From contig JACSRM010000239.1 in assembly GCA_014879745.1 (NCBI GenBank), positions 1 through 34,873 on the forward strand: a DNA stretch of 34,873 bases, given 5' to 3'. Positions 8,326 to 18,492 of the stretch are shown piece after piece. Under the pieces are notes generated by a model. It was not told the DNA's origin. It saw only the letters and a program-made list of their open reading frames with translations, and ran no database searches. Each line of letters starts with the position of its first letter. Position 1 is the first letter of the stretch. The stretch comes from Burkholderiaceae bacterium (lineage in GTDB: Bacteria; Pseudomonadota; Gammaproteobacteria; Burkholderiales; Burkholderiaceae_C). The position numbers and the translations under genes were made by a program.

Positions 8326-9338
8326 CATGCCTCCATCGCGCGTTGGAAGGCGGCCGCGATGCGCGCCGGGCTCGGGAAGTACGACCACTCCTGCGCGTGC
8401 GGGTAGGGCGTGTCCCAGCCGGTCACGCGCTCGATCGGCGCTTCGAGGTGATAGAAGCAGTGCTCCTGCACGAGGGCGACAAGTTCGGCGCCGAAACCGC
8501 TGGTGCGCGTCGCCTCGTGGACGACGACGCAGCGCCCGGTCTTCTTCACCGACGCGACGATCGCCGGCAGATCGAGCGGCCAGATGCTGCGCAGGTCGAT
8601 GATCTCGGCGTCGACGCCGCTTTCCTTGGCCGCTGCCTCGCTGACGAAGACCATCGTGCCGTACGCCAGCACCGTGAGGTCGCTGCCCGGCCGCACGATG
8701 GCCGCCGATTCGAGCGGCACGGTGTAGTGGCCCTCGGGCACCTCGCTCGCCGGATGCTGCGACCACGGTACCGTCGGCCGTTCGTGGTGGCCGTCGAACG
8801 GGCCGTTGTACAGCCGCTTGGGCTCGAGGAAAATGACCGGGTCGTCGCACTCGATCGACGCGATCAGCAGCCCCTTGGCGTCGTAGGGCGTGCTCGGCAT
8901 CACGGTGCGGATGCCGCAGACGTGGGTGAAGAGCGCCTCCGGGCTCTGGCTGTGCGTCTGGCCGCCGAAGATGCCGCCGCCGCACGGCATGCGGATCGTG
9001 ATCGGCGCCGTGAAGTCGCCCGCCGAGCGGTGCCGCAGGCGCGCCGCTTCCGACACGATCTGGTCCGACGCCGGGTAGAAATAGTCGGCGAACTGGACCT
9101 CGACGACCGGGCGCAGCCCGTAGGCCGCCATGCCGATCGCCGAGCCGACGATGCCGCCTTCGGAGATCGGTGCGTCGAATACGCGCGAGCGGCCGTATTT
9201 CGCCTGCAGGCCCTCGGTGCAGCGGAAGACGCCGCCGAAATAGCCGACGTCCTGGCCGTAGATGACGACGTTGGCATCGCGCCCGAGCATCACGTCCATC
9301 GCCGAGCGCAGGGCCTGGATCATGGTCATCGTCGCCAT
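8325..9338 (-). CDS. bkdA2: branched-chain 2-oxoacid dehydrogenase E1 beta subunit
   Basis: 337 residues beginning MATMTMIQALRSAMDVML, nearly the same as the Pseudomonas putida BkdA2 N-terminus as I remember it. Conserved stretches include GQDVGYFGGVFRCTEGL, SDQIVSEAARLRHRSAG, MPCGGGIFGGQTHSQSPE and DDPVIFLEPKRLYNGPFDG. E1 beta forms the alpha2-beta2 thiamine-diphosphate decarboxylase with BkdA1. The start ATG comes one base after the bkdA1 stop, and the stop overlaps the start of bkdB, so all three subunits come from one polycistronic mRNA. Confidence 0.95.
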   Translation of the reverse strand: MATMTMIQALRSAMDVMLGRDANVVIYGQDVGYFGGVFRCTEGLQAKYGRSRVFDAPISEGGIVGSAIGMAAYGLRPVVEVQFADYFYPASDQIVSEAARLRHRSAGDFTAPITIRMPCGGGIFGGQTHSQSPEALFTHVCGIRTVMPSTPYDAKGLLIASIECDDPVIFLEPKRLYNGPFDGHHERPTVPWSQHPASEVPEGHYTVPLESAAIVRPGSDLTVLAYGTMVFVSEAAAKESGVDAEIIDLRSIWPLDLPAIVASVKKTGRCVVVHEATRTSGFGAELVALVQEHCFYHLEAPIERVTGWDTPYPHAQEWSYFPSPARIAAAFQRAMEA

Positions 9339-9339
9339 C

Positions 9340-10710
<1,371 letters not shown>

Positions 10711-10787
10711 CTAGGGTAGCCGATCGGATCGCCGATTGCATCCGCGACTGCCCGCGTATCGCGCCGCCTCCCGAGCCCGGCGAAGGG

Positions 10788-11444
10788 CTATCCGCCGTGC
10801 GTCAGCGCCGCCTTGTGCCGCGCCCGCCAGGCGCCGAACATCACGATCAGCCCGGGGATCAGGATCGCCGCCCAGATGATCTTGTCCAGATTCTCCTGCA
10901 CCCACGGCAGGTTGCCGAAGAAGTAGCCCGCGGTCGCGATGCCGCCCACCCACAGCACGGCGCCGCCGATGTTGTAGAGCGTGAAGGTGCTGCGCGACAT
11001 CTCGGCGACCCCGGCGACGAACGGGGCGAAGGTGCGCAAGAAGGGCAGGAAGCGCGCGACGACGATCGTGATGCCGCCGTACGTCTCGTAGAACGCGTGC
11101 GCGCGATCGAAGGCGTGCTTGTTGAACCAGCGCGAGTTTTCCCAGCCGAAGACGCGCGGCCCGAAGTAGCGGCCGATCGAATAGTTGCACTGGTCGCCGA
11201 GGATCGCCGCCGCCGTCAGCAGCGCGATCGACAACGGCAGGTTCATCATGCCCAGGCCGCACATCGCGCCGACGACGAACAGCAGCGAATCCCCGGGCAG
11301 AAAGGGCATCACGACGACGCCGGTCTCGACGAAGATGATCAGGAACAGCAGCGCGTAGACCCAGGTGCCGTAGTTCTGCACGAACTCGAACAGGTGGCGG
11401 TCGACGTGCAGGATGAAATCGATCAGGTAGGCAATGAATTCCAT
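10788..11444 (-). CDS. DedA family inner-membrane protein
   Basis: 218 residues, the usual DedA size, with several hydrophobic segments. Family motifs are present: FVETGVVVMPFLPGDSLLF near the N-terminus, GDQCNYSIGRYFGP, and ARFLPFLRTFAPFVAGV with the essential arginine pattern FxRxxPxxR. The C-terminal VIMFGAWRARHKAAL ends in basic residues. DedA (SNARE-associated, VTT-domain) proteins are linked to proton-motive-force homeostasis, cell division and lipid-carrier flipping. It is divergent from mutL with 48 bases between the starts, which must hold both promoters. Confidence 0.92.
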   Translation of the reverse strand: MEFIAYLIDFILHVDRHLFEFVQNYGTWVYALLFLIIFVETGVVVMPFLPGDSLLFVVGAMCGLGMMNLPLSIALLTAAAILGDQCNYSIGRYFGPRVFGWENSRWFNKHAFDRAHAFYETYGGITIVVARFLPFLRTFAPFVAGVAEMSRSTFTLYNIGGAVLWVGGIATAGYFFGNLPWVQENLDKIIWAAILIPGLIVMFGAWRARHKAALTHGG

Positions 11445-11492
11445 GGCGGCGCATTATCGGGGCGCGGCCGCGCCTTCCTACAATGCGCGACG

Positions 11493-13310
11493 ATGCTCTC
11501 GCCAAACAATGCCCAGCGCCGGGCGATCCGCGAACTGCCCGATGAACTCGTGAGCCAGATCGCGGCCGGCGAGGTCGTCGAGCGTCCGGCCTCGGTGGTT
11601 CGCGAGCTGCTCGACAACGCGCTCGATGCCGGCGCGACCGAGGTCACGGTGCGCCTCGCCGGCGGCGGCGTGCGCTCGATCGTCGTCGAGGACAACGGCG
11701 CGGGCATCGCGGCGGACGAACTCGCGCTCGCCTTGCGCCGCCATGCGACGAGCAAGATCGCAAGCCTCGCCGACCTCGAGAGCGTCGCGACGATGGGCTT
11801 TCGCGGCGAGGCGCTGGCGGCGATCGCGTCGGTCGCCGAACTCTCGATCACGAGCCGCGCCGCGGGCGCGCCGCTGGCGATGCGCATCGACGCCCGCAGC
11901 GGCGAACTCGCCCCCGCGGCGCGCGCGACCGGCACGAGCGTCGAGGTGCGCGAACTTTTCTTCGCGACGCCGGCGCGGCGCAAGTTCCTGAAGACCGAGC
12001 ACACCGAACTGGCGCACGCGCTCGAGGCGGTGCGCCGCCACGCGCTCGCGCGGCCCGATGTGAGCTTCGCCGTCTGGCACGACGGCAAGCTGCTGCAGCA
12101 ATGGCGCGCCGTCGCGGGTGATGCGGGGCAGCGCACGCGCGATGTGCTGGGCGAGGATTTCGTCGCCCACAGCCGCACGGTCGATCTCGACCTGGGCCTG
12201 CTGCGCATCAGCGGACGGGCCGGCACGGCCGATGCCGCGCGCGCGCGTGCCGACCATCAATACCTCTACGTCAACGGCCGCTTCGTGCGCGACCGGCTGC
12301 TCGCGCACGGCGTGCGCGCGGCCTACGAGGATGTGCTGCACGGTGCGCGCCAGCCGAGCTATCTGATCCATATCGATATCGCGCCCGACAGCGTCGACGT
12401 GAACGTGCACCCGACGAAGATCGAGGTCAGGTTTCGCAATGCGCGCGAGGTGCACCAGGGTCTGCGCCACGCGGTCGAGACGGCGCTTGCGCCGACCCGC
12501 GCGCTGGACGAGGCACCCGGCGTGCGCGCGGCGGCCCATGGCGGGACACTGGCGGCCGGGGCGGCTGCGGTGCGGCGGCCGGCACCGGTCCAGGCCGGCC
12601 TCGCGCTCGAGCAGCTCGCGGTCCTGCACGCGCAGGAAGCGCCGGCTGCGTGGCGCGTCGATGCGCCGGCGGCTGCCGCAACGCAGGACCCGGCTGCCGC
12701 GGACGATGCGGCGCTGCCGTCCGGCGCGTGGCCGCTCGGACGCGCGCTGGCGCAGCTCGGCGGCGTCTACGTGCTGGCCGAGAACGAGGCCGGACTCGTC
12801 ATCGTCGATATGCACGCCGCGCACGAGCGCGTCGTCTACGAGCGGCTGAAGGCGGGCATCGAGGCGAGCGGCATCGAGACGCAGGCGCTGCTGATCCCGC
12901 TCGTCTTCGCCGCCACCGCGCAGGAGATCGCGACCGCGGAATCGCAGGCCGAGAATCTGCACGCCCTCGGGCTCGACGTGGCGCCGCTTTCTGCCGGCAG
13001 GCTTGCGCTGCGCAGCCTGCCCGGGCTGCTTGCCGGCGGCGACGGCGTCGCGCTCGCGCGCAGCGTGCTCGCCGAACTCGCGCAGTACGACGCGACGAGC
13101 GTGCTGCAGCGGGCGCGCAACGAACTGCTCGCGACGATGGCCTGTCACGCCGCGGTGCGCGCGAACCGCCAGCTCACCCTGGCCGAGATGAATGCGCTGC
13201 TGCGCGACATGGAGCGCACCGAGCGCTCCGACCAGTGCAACCACGGGCGGCCGACGTGGCGCCAGCTGAGCCTGCGCGAACTGGACGCGCTCTTCATGCG
13301 CGGGCGCTGA
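11493..13310 (+). CDS. mutL: DNA mismatch repair protein MutL (endonuclease-type)
   Basis: 605 residues. The N-terminal GHKL ATPase has PDELVSQIAAGEVVERPASV, the Asn/Asp motif LLDNALDAGAT, VVEDNGAGI and TMGFRGEALAAIASV. It is followed by the transducer domain (VDVNVHPTKIEVRF) and a variable Ala/Pro linker. The C-terminal domain has DMHAAHERVVYE, which fits the DQHA(X)2E(X)4E metal-dependent endonuclease motif, plus ACHAAVRA and CNHGRPT, matching the ACH and CPHGRP zinc-site motifs. The protein is therefore expected to nick DNA itself, as in bacteria without MutH. The start ATG at 11493 precedes the conserved N-terminus. The gene is divergent from dedA. Confidence 0.95.
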   Translation: MLSPNNAQRRAIRELPDELVSQIAAGEVVERPASVVRELLDNALDAGATEVTVRLAGGGVRSIVVEDNGAGIAADELALALRRHATSKIASLADLESVATMGFRGEALAAIASVAELSITSRAAGAPLAMRIDARSGELAPAARATGTSVEVRELFFATPARRKFLKTEHTELAHALEAVRRHALARPDVSFAVWHDGKLLQQWRAVAGDAGQRTRDVLGEDFVAHSRTVDLDLGLLRISGRAGTADAARARADHQYLYVNGRFVRDRLLAHGVRAAYEDVLHGARQPSYLIHIDIAPDSVDVNVHPTKIEVRFRNAREVHQGLRHAVETALAPTRALDEAPGVRAAAHGGTLAAGAAAVRRPAPVQAGLALEQLAVLHAQEAPAAWRVDAPAAAATQDPAAADDAALPSGAWPLGRALAQLGGVYVLAENEAGLVIVDMHAAHERVVYERLKAGIEASGIETQALLIPLVFAATAQEIATAESQAENLHALGLDVAPLSAGRLALRSLPGLLAGGDGVALARSVLAELAQYDATSVLQRARNELLATMACHAAVRANRQLTLAEMNALLRDMERTERSDQCNHGRPTWRQLSLRELDALFMRGR

Positions 13311-13390
13311 GCGGCGCATCCGGCCTGCGGCGGCCCTGCATTCGCGGTCGCGCAAGAGTAGGATTTCAGCTCCTTCACCTAGGAGCCATC

Positions 13391-14734
13391 ATGAAAGCCT
13401 ACGCAAAGCGATTGTTGCTCGCCGCTGCCGCCTTCATCGCGGTGGGGGCCGGTCCGATTCATCTCGCCAATGCCGACGAGACCTGCAATTCTCCCTACAT
13501 GACGGGCCTGATCAAGGGCCAGGAGCAGTTCCTCCATGTCTGGACGCTCGGCGTCAAGGGCCTGGGCGACGGCTCGGACAAGCTCGTGACGGTCGACGTC
13601 CGCCCCGGCAGCAAGACCTTCGGCACCGTGATCCATTCGGTCTCGGTCGGCGGGCGCGGCGAGGCGCATCACATGGGCTTCACCGACGACCGCAAGTTCC
13701 TCTGGGCCGGGCGGCTGGACGACAACAAGATCTTCGTCTTCGATGTCGGCACCGACCCGAGCAAACCCAAGCTCGTCAACACGATCGCCAACTTCGAGAG
13801 CAAGACCGGCTTCGTCGGACCGCACACCTTCTACGCGCTGCCGGGCCGGATGATGGTGCAGGGGCTGTCGAATTCGAAGGATCACGGCGGTGTGACCGGT
13901 ATCGCGATCTACAACAACAAGGGCGGCTTCGTCTCGGCGCATCCGATGCCGGTCGGCATGAAGGAGATCGGCGGCGGCGACGGCTACGGCTATGACATCG
14001 GCATCAACCCGCAGAAGAACGCGATGCTCACGTCGAGCTTCACCGGCTGGACCAACTACATGATGGACCTCGGCACGCTCGTCAAGGACGCCAACGCGAT
14101 GAAGAATTTCGGCAACACGATGGTGATGTGGGACCTCAAGGCGATGAAGCCGATCAAGGTCTTCGACGTGCCGGGCGCGCCGCTCGAGATCCGCTGGTCG
14201 CTCGCCGAAGGCGACAACTGGGCGATCACGGCATCGGCGCTCACGTCCAAGCTGTGGCTCGTGAAGCAGGACGCGGCGGGCCAGTGGCAGGCGAAGGAGG
14301 TGGCGACGATCGGCGACCCGGCGAAGATCCCGCTGCCGGTGGACATCTCGATCACCGCCGACGGCAAGGGCCTGTGGGTCAACACCTTCATGGACGGCAC
14401 GACGCGCTACTTCGACCTCGCCAACCCCGAGGCGCCGAAGCAGACCTACGCGAAAGTGACCGGCAAGCAGGTCAACATGGTGTCGCAGAGCTGGGACGGC
14501 AAGCGCGTCTACATCACGTCGTCGTTGCTCGCCAACTGGGACAAGAAGGGCGACGACAACGAGCAGGCGCTGAAGGGCTACAGCTGGGACGGCAAGGAGT
14601 TGACGCAGGTCTTCGAGGTCGACTTCGCCAAGCTCGGCCTCGGCCGCGCGCACCACATGAAGTTCACGGCGAAGACGAACGCGCAGGCGGCGGCCGGAGG
14701 CGCGGCGGTGCAAGTCGCGGCGACCGCGCGTTGA
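13391..14734 (+). CDS. mtoX: SBP56-family methanethiol oxidase (selenium-binding protein homologue), periplasmic
   Basis: 447 residues with a clear Sec signal peptide (MKAYAKRLLLAAAAFIAVGA, likely cut after ANA at residue 28). The mature part matches the SBP56/SELENBP1 beta-propeller family, with histidine-rich segments GEAHHMGFTDD and GRAHHMKFT that fit metal binding. Bacterial MtoX is a periplasmic copper-dependent enzyme turning methanethiol plus oxygen into formaldehyde, sulfide and hydrogen peroxide. The next two genes (SCO1 and MauG-like) are the neighbours described for characterised mtoX, which makes the specific call firm. An AGGAGC ribosome site lies at 13381-13386 and can pair with GCTCC at 13369-13373 to form a small hairpin, a possible weak translational control. 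The stop overlaps the next start as TTGA. Confidence 0.88.
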   Translation: MKAYAKRLLLAAAAFIAVGAGPIHLANADETCNSPYMTGLIKGQEQFLHVWTLGVKGLGDGSDKLVTVDVRPGSKTFGTVIHSVSVGGRGEAHHMGFTDDRKFLWAGRLDDNKIFVFDVGTDPSKPKLVNTIANFESKTGFVGPHTFYALPGRMMVQGLSNSKDHGGVTGIAIYNNKGGFVSAHPMPVGMKEIGGGDGYGYDIGINPQKNAMLTSSFTGWTNYMMDLGTLVKDANAMKNFGNTMVMWDLKAMKPIKVFDVPGAPLEIRWSLAEGDNWAITASALTSKLWLVKQDAAGQWQAKEVATIGDPAKIPLPVDISITADGKGLWVNTFMDGTTRYFDLANPEAPKQTYAKVTGKQVNMVSQSWDGKRVYITSSLLANWDKKGDDNEQALKGYSWDGKELTQVFEVDFAKLGLGRAHHMKFTAKTNAQAAAGGAAVQVAATAR

Positions 14735-15432
14735 CGCGGCACTGGCGCCTTGCGCTGCTGCTCGCGGCGTGCGGCGCGGCGCAGGCGGCGCAGGAGCAGC
14801 CGGCGGTGCGGGCGCCGGTGCAGGATTTCGTCGCCCCCGCGCCCGGCAGCTACGCGCTGCCGGTGATCCAGGACGGCGCCGACGGCTGGGTGCTCGAGCG
14901 CAACTGGCTGCCGCGCCGGCTGGCCACCTATACGCACGGCGCGATCACGTTGCTGTCGTTCGTCTACACCTACTGCAGCGACCCGATCGGCTGCCCGCTG
15001 GCGTATGCGACCTTCGATACCGTCAAGCGCCAGGTGCTGGCCGACCCGGCGCTGCGCGGCAAGGTGCGGCTGGTGAGCCTTTCGTTCGACCCGGGCAACG
15101 ATACGCCCGATGCGATGCAGCGCTATGGCGGCGCGAACGCGAACGACCGCCAAGTGCCGTGGCACTTCCTGACGACCTACTCGACCTATTTCCTGGCGCC
15201 CATCCTCGACGCCTTCGGCCAGGATGTCGAGGTCGAGCGCGACTCTAGCGGTGCGCCGACGCGGATGCGAACGCACATGCTCAAGGTCTTCCTGCTCGAT
15301 GCGCGCGGCCGGGTGCGCGAGATCTACAGCGTCGCATTCCTGCAGCCGCAGGTGATCGTCAACGATATCAAGACGCTCGCGCTCGAGACCCGCGGCCCGG
15401 CGCTGTCGACCGCGCAAGCAGGGTCGCGATGA
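14731..15432 (+). CDS. SCO1/SenC family copper chaperone of the mtoX operon
   Basis: 233 residues from a TTG start that overlaps the mtoX stop (TTGA). The N-terminus is an export signal; LLLAACG could be a lipobox (Cys14) or a Sec signal cut near AQA-AQ. A thioredoxin-like fold follows, with VRLVSLSFDPGNDTPDAM and the conserved histidine in RTHMLKVFLLD (about residue 182). The usual CxxxC copper site is instead CSDPIGC, so five residues separate the cysteines (82 and 88). SCO proteins deliver copper, classically to cytochrome oxidase; here the partner is probably MtoX. It overlaps the next gene as ATGA. Confidence 0.85.
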   Translation: MTRHWRLALLLAACGAAQAAQEQPAVRAPVQDFVAPAPGSYALPVIQDGADGWVLERNWLPRRLATYTHGAITLLSFVYTYCSDPIGCPLAYATFDTVKRQVLADPALRGKVRLVSLSFDPGNDTPDAMQRYGGANANDRQVPWHFLTTYSTYFLAPILDAFGQDVEVERDSSGAPTRMRTHMLKVFLLDARGRVREIYSVAFLQPQVIVNDIKTLALETRGPALSTAQAGSR

Positions 15433-16577
15433 CGCTGCGCCGCGGCGCGAGGTGCGGGCTCGCCGCGGTCGCGGCGGCCGCCTTGCAGGCCTGCACACCG
15501 GCCAGCGAGCCGGCCGATGCCGGCGACGCGTTCGGATTGCCGCCGCTCGTGCGGCCGGCAGGCAGCGCCGGCAACGCAGCGCAGATCGAACTCGGCCGCA
15601 AGCTGTTCTTCGATCGCCGGCTGGCGTTCAACGGTGTGATGTCGTGCGCGATGTGCCACGTGCCCGAGGAGGGGTTCACCTCGCATGCGTCGAAGACGGC
15701 GGTCGGCATCGAGGGCAAGAGCCTGCAGCGCAATGCGCCGACGCTGCTGAATGTCGCCTGGCAGACGACGTTCTTCCACGACGGACGCGAGACTTCGCTT
15801 GCGACGCAGGCCTGGATGCCGTTGCTGCATCCGGACGAGATGGCGAACCCGTCGATCGGCTTCGTGTTGCAGCGAATCCGCGCGCTGCCCGACTACGACG
15901 GCCTGTTCGAGCGCGCCTTCGGCGGCGCCGGGCCGGGCATGGAGTCGCTCGGCGCGGCGCTCGCGGCATTCGAGACGACGCTGGTCGCGGCGGATTCGCG
16001 CTTCGATCGCTGGCGCTATCGCGGCGAGGCGGCTGCGCTCAACGCGCAGGAGCAGCAGGGCTTTGCCATCTTCACCGGCAAGGGCCGATGCGCCGCCTGC
16101 CACGAGGTCGGCGCAACGAGCGCGCTATTCACCGACGGCGGCTTTCACGTCACCGGTGCCGGGCAGGCCGCGTCGGGCGAGGATGCCGCGATCATCGTGC
16201 CGCTGGCGCCGGGCGTGCAGACGGTGCTGCGCGGCGCGCACCTGGCCGGGTTTCCCGAGACTGCGGCACCCGACCTCGGCCGCTTCGAAATCACGCTGGA
16301 TCCCGCCGACCGCTTTGCGTTCAAGACGCCTGGCCTGCGCAACGTCGCCCGCACCGCACCCTACATGCACGACGGGTCGCTCGCCACGCTCGAAGCGGTG
16401 GTTGACTTCTACGACCGCGGCGGCGGCGACGTGGGCGACAAGGACGCGCGTATCGTGCCGCTCGGCCTGTCGGCGCACGAGAAGCAGGCGCTCGTCGCCT
16501 TCCTGCGTTCGCTCGACGGCGCGCGCGTCGATGCCTTGGCGGCGCGCAGCCGCCCGCAGGAAAGCGCGGCGCGTTGA
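15429..16577 (+). CDS. di-haem cytochrome c peroxidase / MauG family lipoprotein
   Basis: 382 residues. The signal sequence ends in a lipobox LQAC (Cys22), so it is likely an outer- or inner-membrane-anchored periplasmic lipoprotein. There are two c-haem sites, CAMCH (residues 73-77) and CAACH (221-225), and family stretches ELGRKLFFD, QRNAPTLLNVAW, FFHDGRE, KTPGLRNVARTAPYMHDGSL. MauG proteins oxidise protein side chains to build cofactors, while peroxidases remove hydrogen peroxide. In this operon it may mature MtoX or detoxify the peroxide it makes, and sequence alone does not decide. The start overlaps the SCO1 stop (ATGA). It ends 9 bases before the convergent metallopeptidase. Confidence 0.88.
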   Translation: MTLRRGARCGLAAVAAAALQACTPASEPADAGDAFGLPPLVRPAGSAGNAAQIELGRKLFFDRRLAFNGVMSCAMCHVPEEGFTSHASKTAVGIEGKSLQRNAPTLLNVAWQTTFFHDGRETSLATQAWMPLLHPDEMANPSIGFVLQRIRALPDYDGLFERAFGGAGPGMESLGAALAAFETTLVAADSRFDRWRYRGEAAALNAQEQQGFAIFTGKGRCAACHEVGATSALFTDGGFHVTGAGQAASGEDAAIIVPLAPGVQTVLRGAHLAGFPETAAPDLGRFEITLDPADRFAFKTPGLRNVARTAPYMHDGSLATLEAVVDFYDRGGGDVGDKDARIVPLGLSAHEKQALVAFLRSLDGARVDALAARSRPQESAAR

Positions 16578-16586
16578 CGTGCGTCG

Positions 16587-17618
16587 TCAGCCTCTTCGTA
16601 CCCGCACGCTGTAGTCGCCGACACCGCTGCTGCGGTTGTAGTGCCGCACCTGCACGTAGTAGGTGCCCGGAATGAGCGCGCCGGCGATGCGGGCGTTGAA
16701 GCCGGTGCCGCTGTCGTCGTCCTCGGCGATCACGTCGGTCTGGCTGTCGGGGCCGAACAGCTTCATCACCAGATCGGTCGGGCCCTTGGTGTCGATCACG
16801 TGCTTGCCACCTTCGGCGACGGTGAAGCGGAACAGATCCTCCTCGCCCGGCTTGCCGATCGCCGCCTTGGTGCGGCGTGCGGCGTTGACCTTCAGTTCGA
16901 CCGCGTCGTCCACCGTCGGCGCGGTCTTCGGGTAGGCCTGGGCGCTCGCGATGAAGCCGCGGTCGAGCGCCGACAGCACGTCGTTCGCCTCGGTGCCGAT
17001 GCCGTTCAGGGTCCAGCTCGCGGGGAAAAAGTACAGCATGATCGACTTCGGGTCGAACTGCGTGCCGCGGATCTGGTCGACGCTGTACTTCTCGAGCACG
17101 TTGTGGCGGATCGTCGCCTCGTCCCAGTTGTTCGGCGGCCCCGACAGGTTCTGGATCACGACCGCTTCGTTCCACTCGATGCCGCCGGCCGGGTTCTGGT
17201 GCTCGTGGCCGAGACCGATCGCGTGGCCGAATTCGTGCGCCGCCGTGCCGCCGTCCATGAAGCCGAGGTTCATCGTCGGCTGGTTGAGCGGGATGTTGCG
17301 GTTGTCGGTGCCGATATACGACCAGGCACCGTCGTCCGGGTCGAAGGCGATGCGGATCTCGGCGTCCGGCGCATCGTTGAAATCGAAGTGGAGGTTGGCG
17401 ACGTCGGACCACCAGCCCGCCTGCTCGCGCGCCTTGGCCTGCTGCGCGGCACTGCCGCCGAGAAAGCGCACGCGCAGCGTGCTGCCGTTCATCCACATCT
17501 TGCTCGCGACCAATATGGCACGCACGCTGCCGCTGCGGCGGATGGTCGATTGGAAACGGTGCGTTTCGGCCGGCAACAGCCGGTCGATGCAGACCTTGGG
17601 TCGGGTTTGGGTAGCCAT
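16587..17618 (-). CDS. astacin-like zinc metallopeptidase with C-terminal PPC domain
   Basis: 343 residues. The zinc site HEFGHAIGLGHEH (HExxHxxGxxHE) and a Met-turn SIMLYFF place it among metzincin peptidases of the M12A/M10 type. From about residue 245 the chain resembles a bacterial pre-peptidase C-terminal (PPC) domain: DLFRFTVAEGGKHVIDT, DLVMKLFGP, then IPGTYYVQVRHYNRSSGVGDYSVRV. No signal peptide is visible at the N-terminus (MATQTRPKVCIDRLLP), although PPC domains normally belong to secreted enzymes. An AAGGAG ribosome site 6 bases before the ATG supports the start. It stands alone between the convergent mtoX operon and the hemerythrin gene. Confidence 0.85.
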   Translation of the reverse strand: MATQTRPKVCIDRLLPAETHRFQSTIRRSGSVRAILVASKMWMNGSTLRVRFLGGSAAQQAKAREQAGWWSDVANLHFDFNDAPDAEIRIAFDPDDGAWSYIGTDNRNIPLNQPTMNLGFMDGGTAAHEFGHAIGLGHEHQNPAGGIEWNEAVVIQNLSGPPNNWDEATIRHNVLEKYSVDQIRGTQFDPKSIMLYFFPASWTLNGIGTEANDVLSALDRGFIASAQAYPKTAPTVDDAVELKVNAARRTKAAIGKPGEEDLFRFTVAEGGKHVIDTKGPTDLVMKLFGPDSQTDVIAEDDDSGTGFNARIAGALIPGTYYVQVRHYNRSSGVGDYSVRVRRG

Positions 17619-17675
17619 CGTCAGCTCCTTCGCTTCGTGTCCGGCACCGGCCGTCCGGTGCGGGCGAAGAAAGCT

Positions 17676-17696
17676 ACGCCGCCAGGGCCGCGGCGT
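17676..17696 (-). terminator. hairpin downstream of the hemerythrin gene
   Basis: ACGCCGC and GCGGCGT are perfect complements separated by 7 bases. Read on the minus strand, the stem follows the hemerythrin stop by about 40 bases and is followed by AGCTTTCTTC, a modest T-rich tail. This fits a rho-independent terminator separating it from the metallopeptidase gene. Confidence 0.45.
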
Positions 17697-17737
17697 CTAT
17701 CCGACGAACTTGGGGGGTGGCCCGGCCCTGGGGGTGC

Positions 17738-18298
17738 TCAGTGGCTGTCCTGGTACATCGGATAGAGCGTCTTTTCCTCGCGCGCGATGCGGTCACCCAG
17801 GGTGCGGCCGATCTCGGTCCACACCGGCAGGAAGGCGCCTTGCTTGGCCGGCGATCGGCCGAGATCCTTCTGGCCGTCGAGGAAGCTCATCACGACCTTG
17901 CCGATCGAATTCATCTCGGACGAGAAGCTCTTCATCATGTCCATGCTGTCCGGATCGCCCGCGATCTGCTGCTTCAGATACGTATACAGGCGGATGCTTT
18001 CGCTCAGCAGATGGTCGGTGAGCGCGGTCCGGAAGGTCGTCAGCGTCGTTTCGACCTCGGGCCAATGCCCCGCTTCCGCCGCCTGTTTCGCGCGCGCGAA
18101 GAGGCCGAGCAATTGACGGTGGTCTTCGTGATACTGGCGGATCAGATCCGGGTTGTAGCTGATGCCCCGGGTCTCGCGCGGTGCCGGCTCGAGCGGCAGA
18201 TCGGCCGCCGGTGCGGGCGTGGGTGCGATTGGCGCCGCCGGGCGAACCGGCGCCGGCGGCACGGTGCGGGCGGACCTTGTTTTCAGCCAGTCGAACAT
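17738..18298 (-). CDS. hemerythrin domain-containing protein
   Basis: 186 residues. A short start MFDWLKTRSAR is followed by a Pro/Ala-rich linker to about residue 35, then a four-helix hemerythrin-like domain with candidate di-iron ligands in QYHEDHRQLL, LTDHLLSESIRLY and REEKTLYPMY. Such proteins bind oxygen or sense redox and nitric oxide stress through a di-iron centre. The partner and precise role are unknown. The ATG at 18298 has a GGAG ribosome site; an upstream in-frame ATG at 18322 is less likely. Confidence 0.82.
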   Translation of the reverse strand: MFDWLKTRSARTVPPAPVRPAAPIAPTPAPAADLPLEPAPRETRGISYNPDLIRQYHEDHRQLLGLFARAKQAAEAGHWPEVETTLTTFRTALTDHLLSESIRLYTYLKQQIAGDPDSMDMMKSFSSEMNSIGKVVMSFLDGQKDLGRSPAKQGAFLPVWTEIGRTLGDRIAREEKTLYPMYQDSH

Positions 18299-18492
18299 TT
18301 CAGCTCCTCGAAGCCCTTGCAATCGAAATGCCTGCGGGATCGCGGCGGGGAGTGTATTCAGCGCCAGCCGCGCCGTGATCGAATCGGCGTGCCCGCGCCG
18401 CGCCAGGCTGCGACTTTTGGCCGCTTCGTGCGATCGTCCCGGTTACGCGCCGCAACCGTCTTGTCGCAACGCAAGCTTCGCCGCATTGCGCG

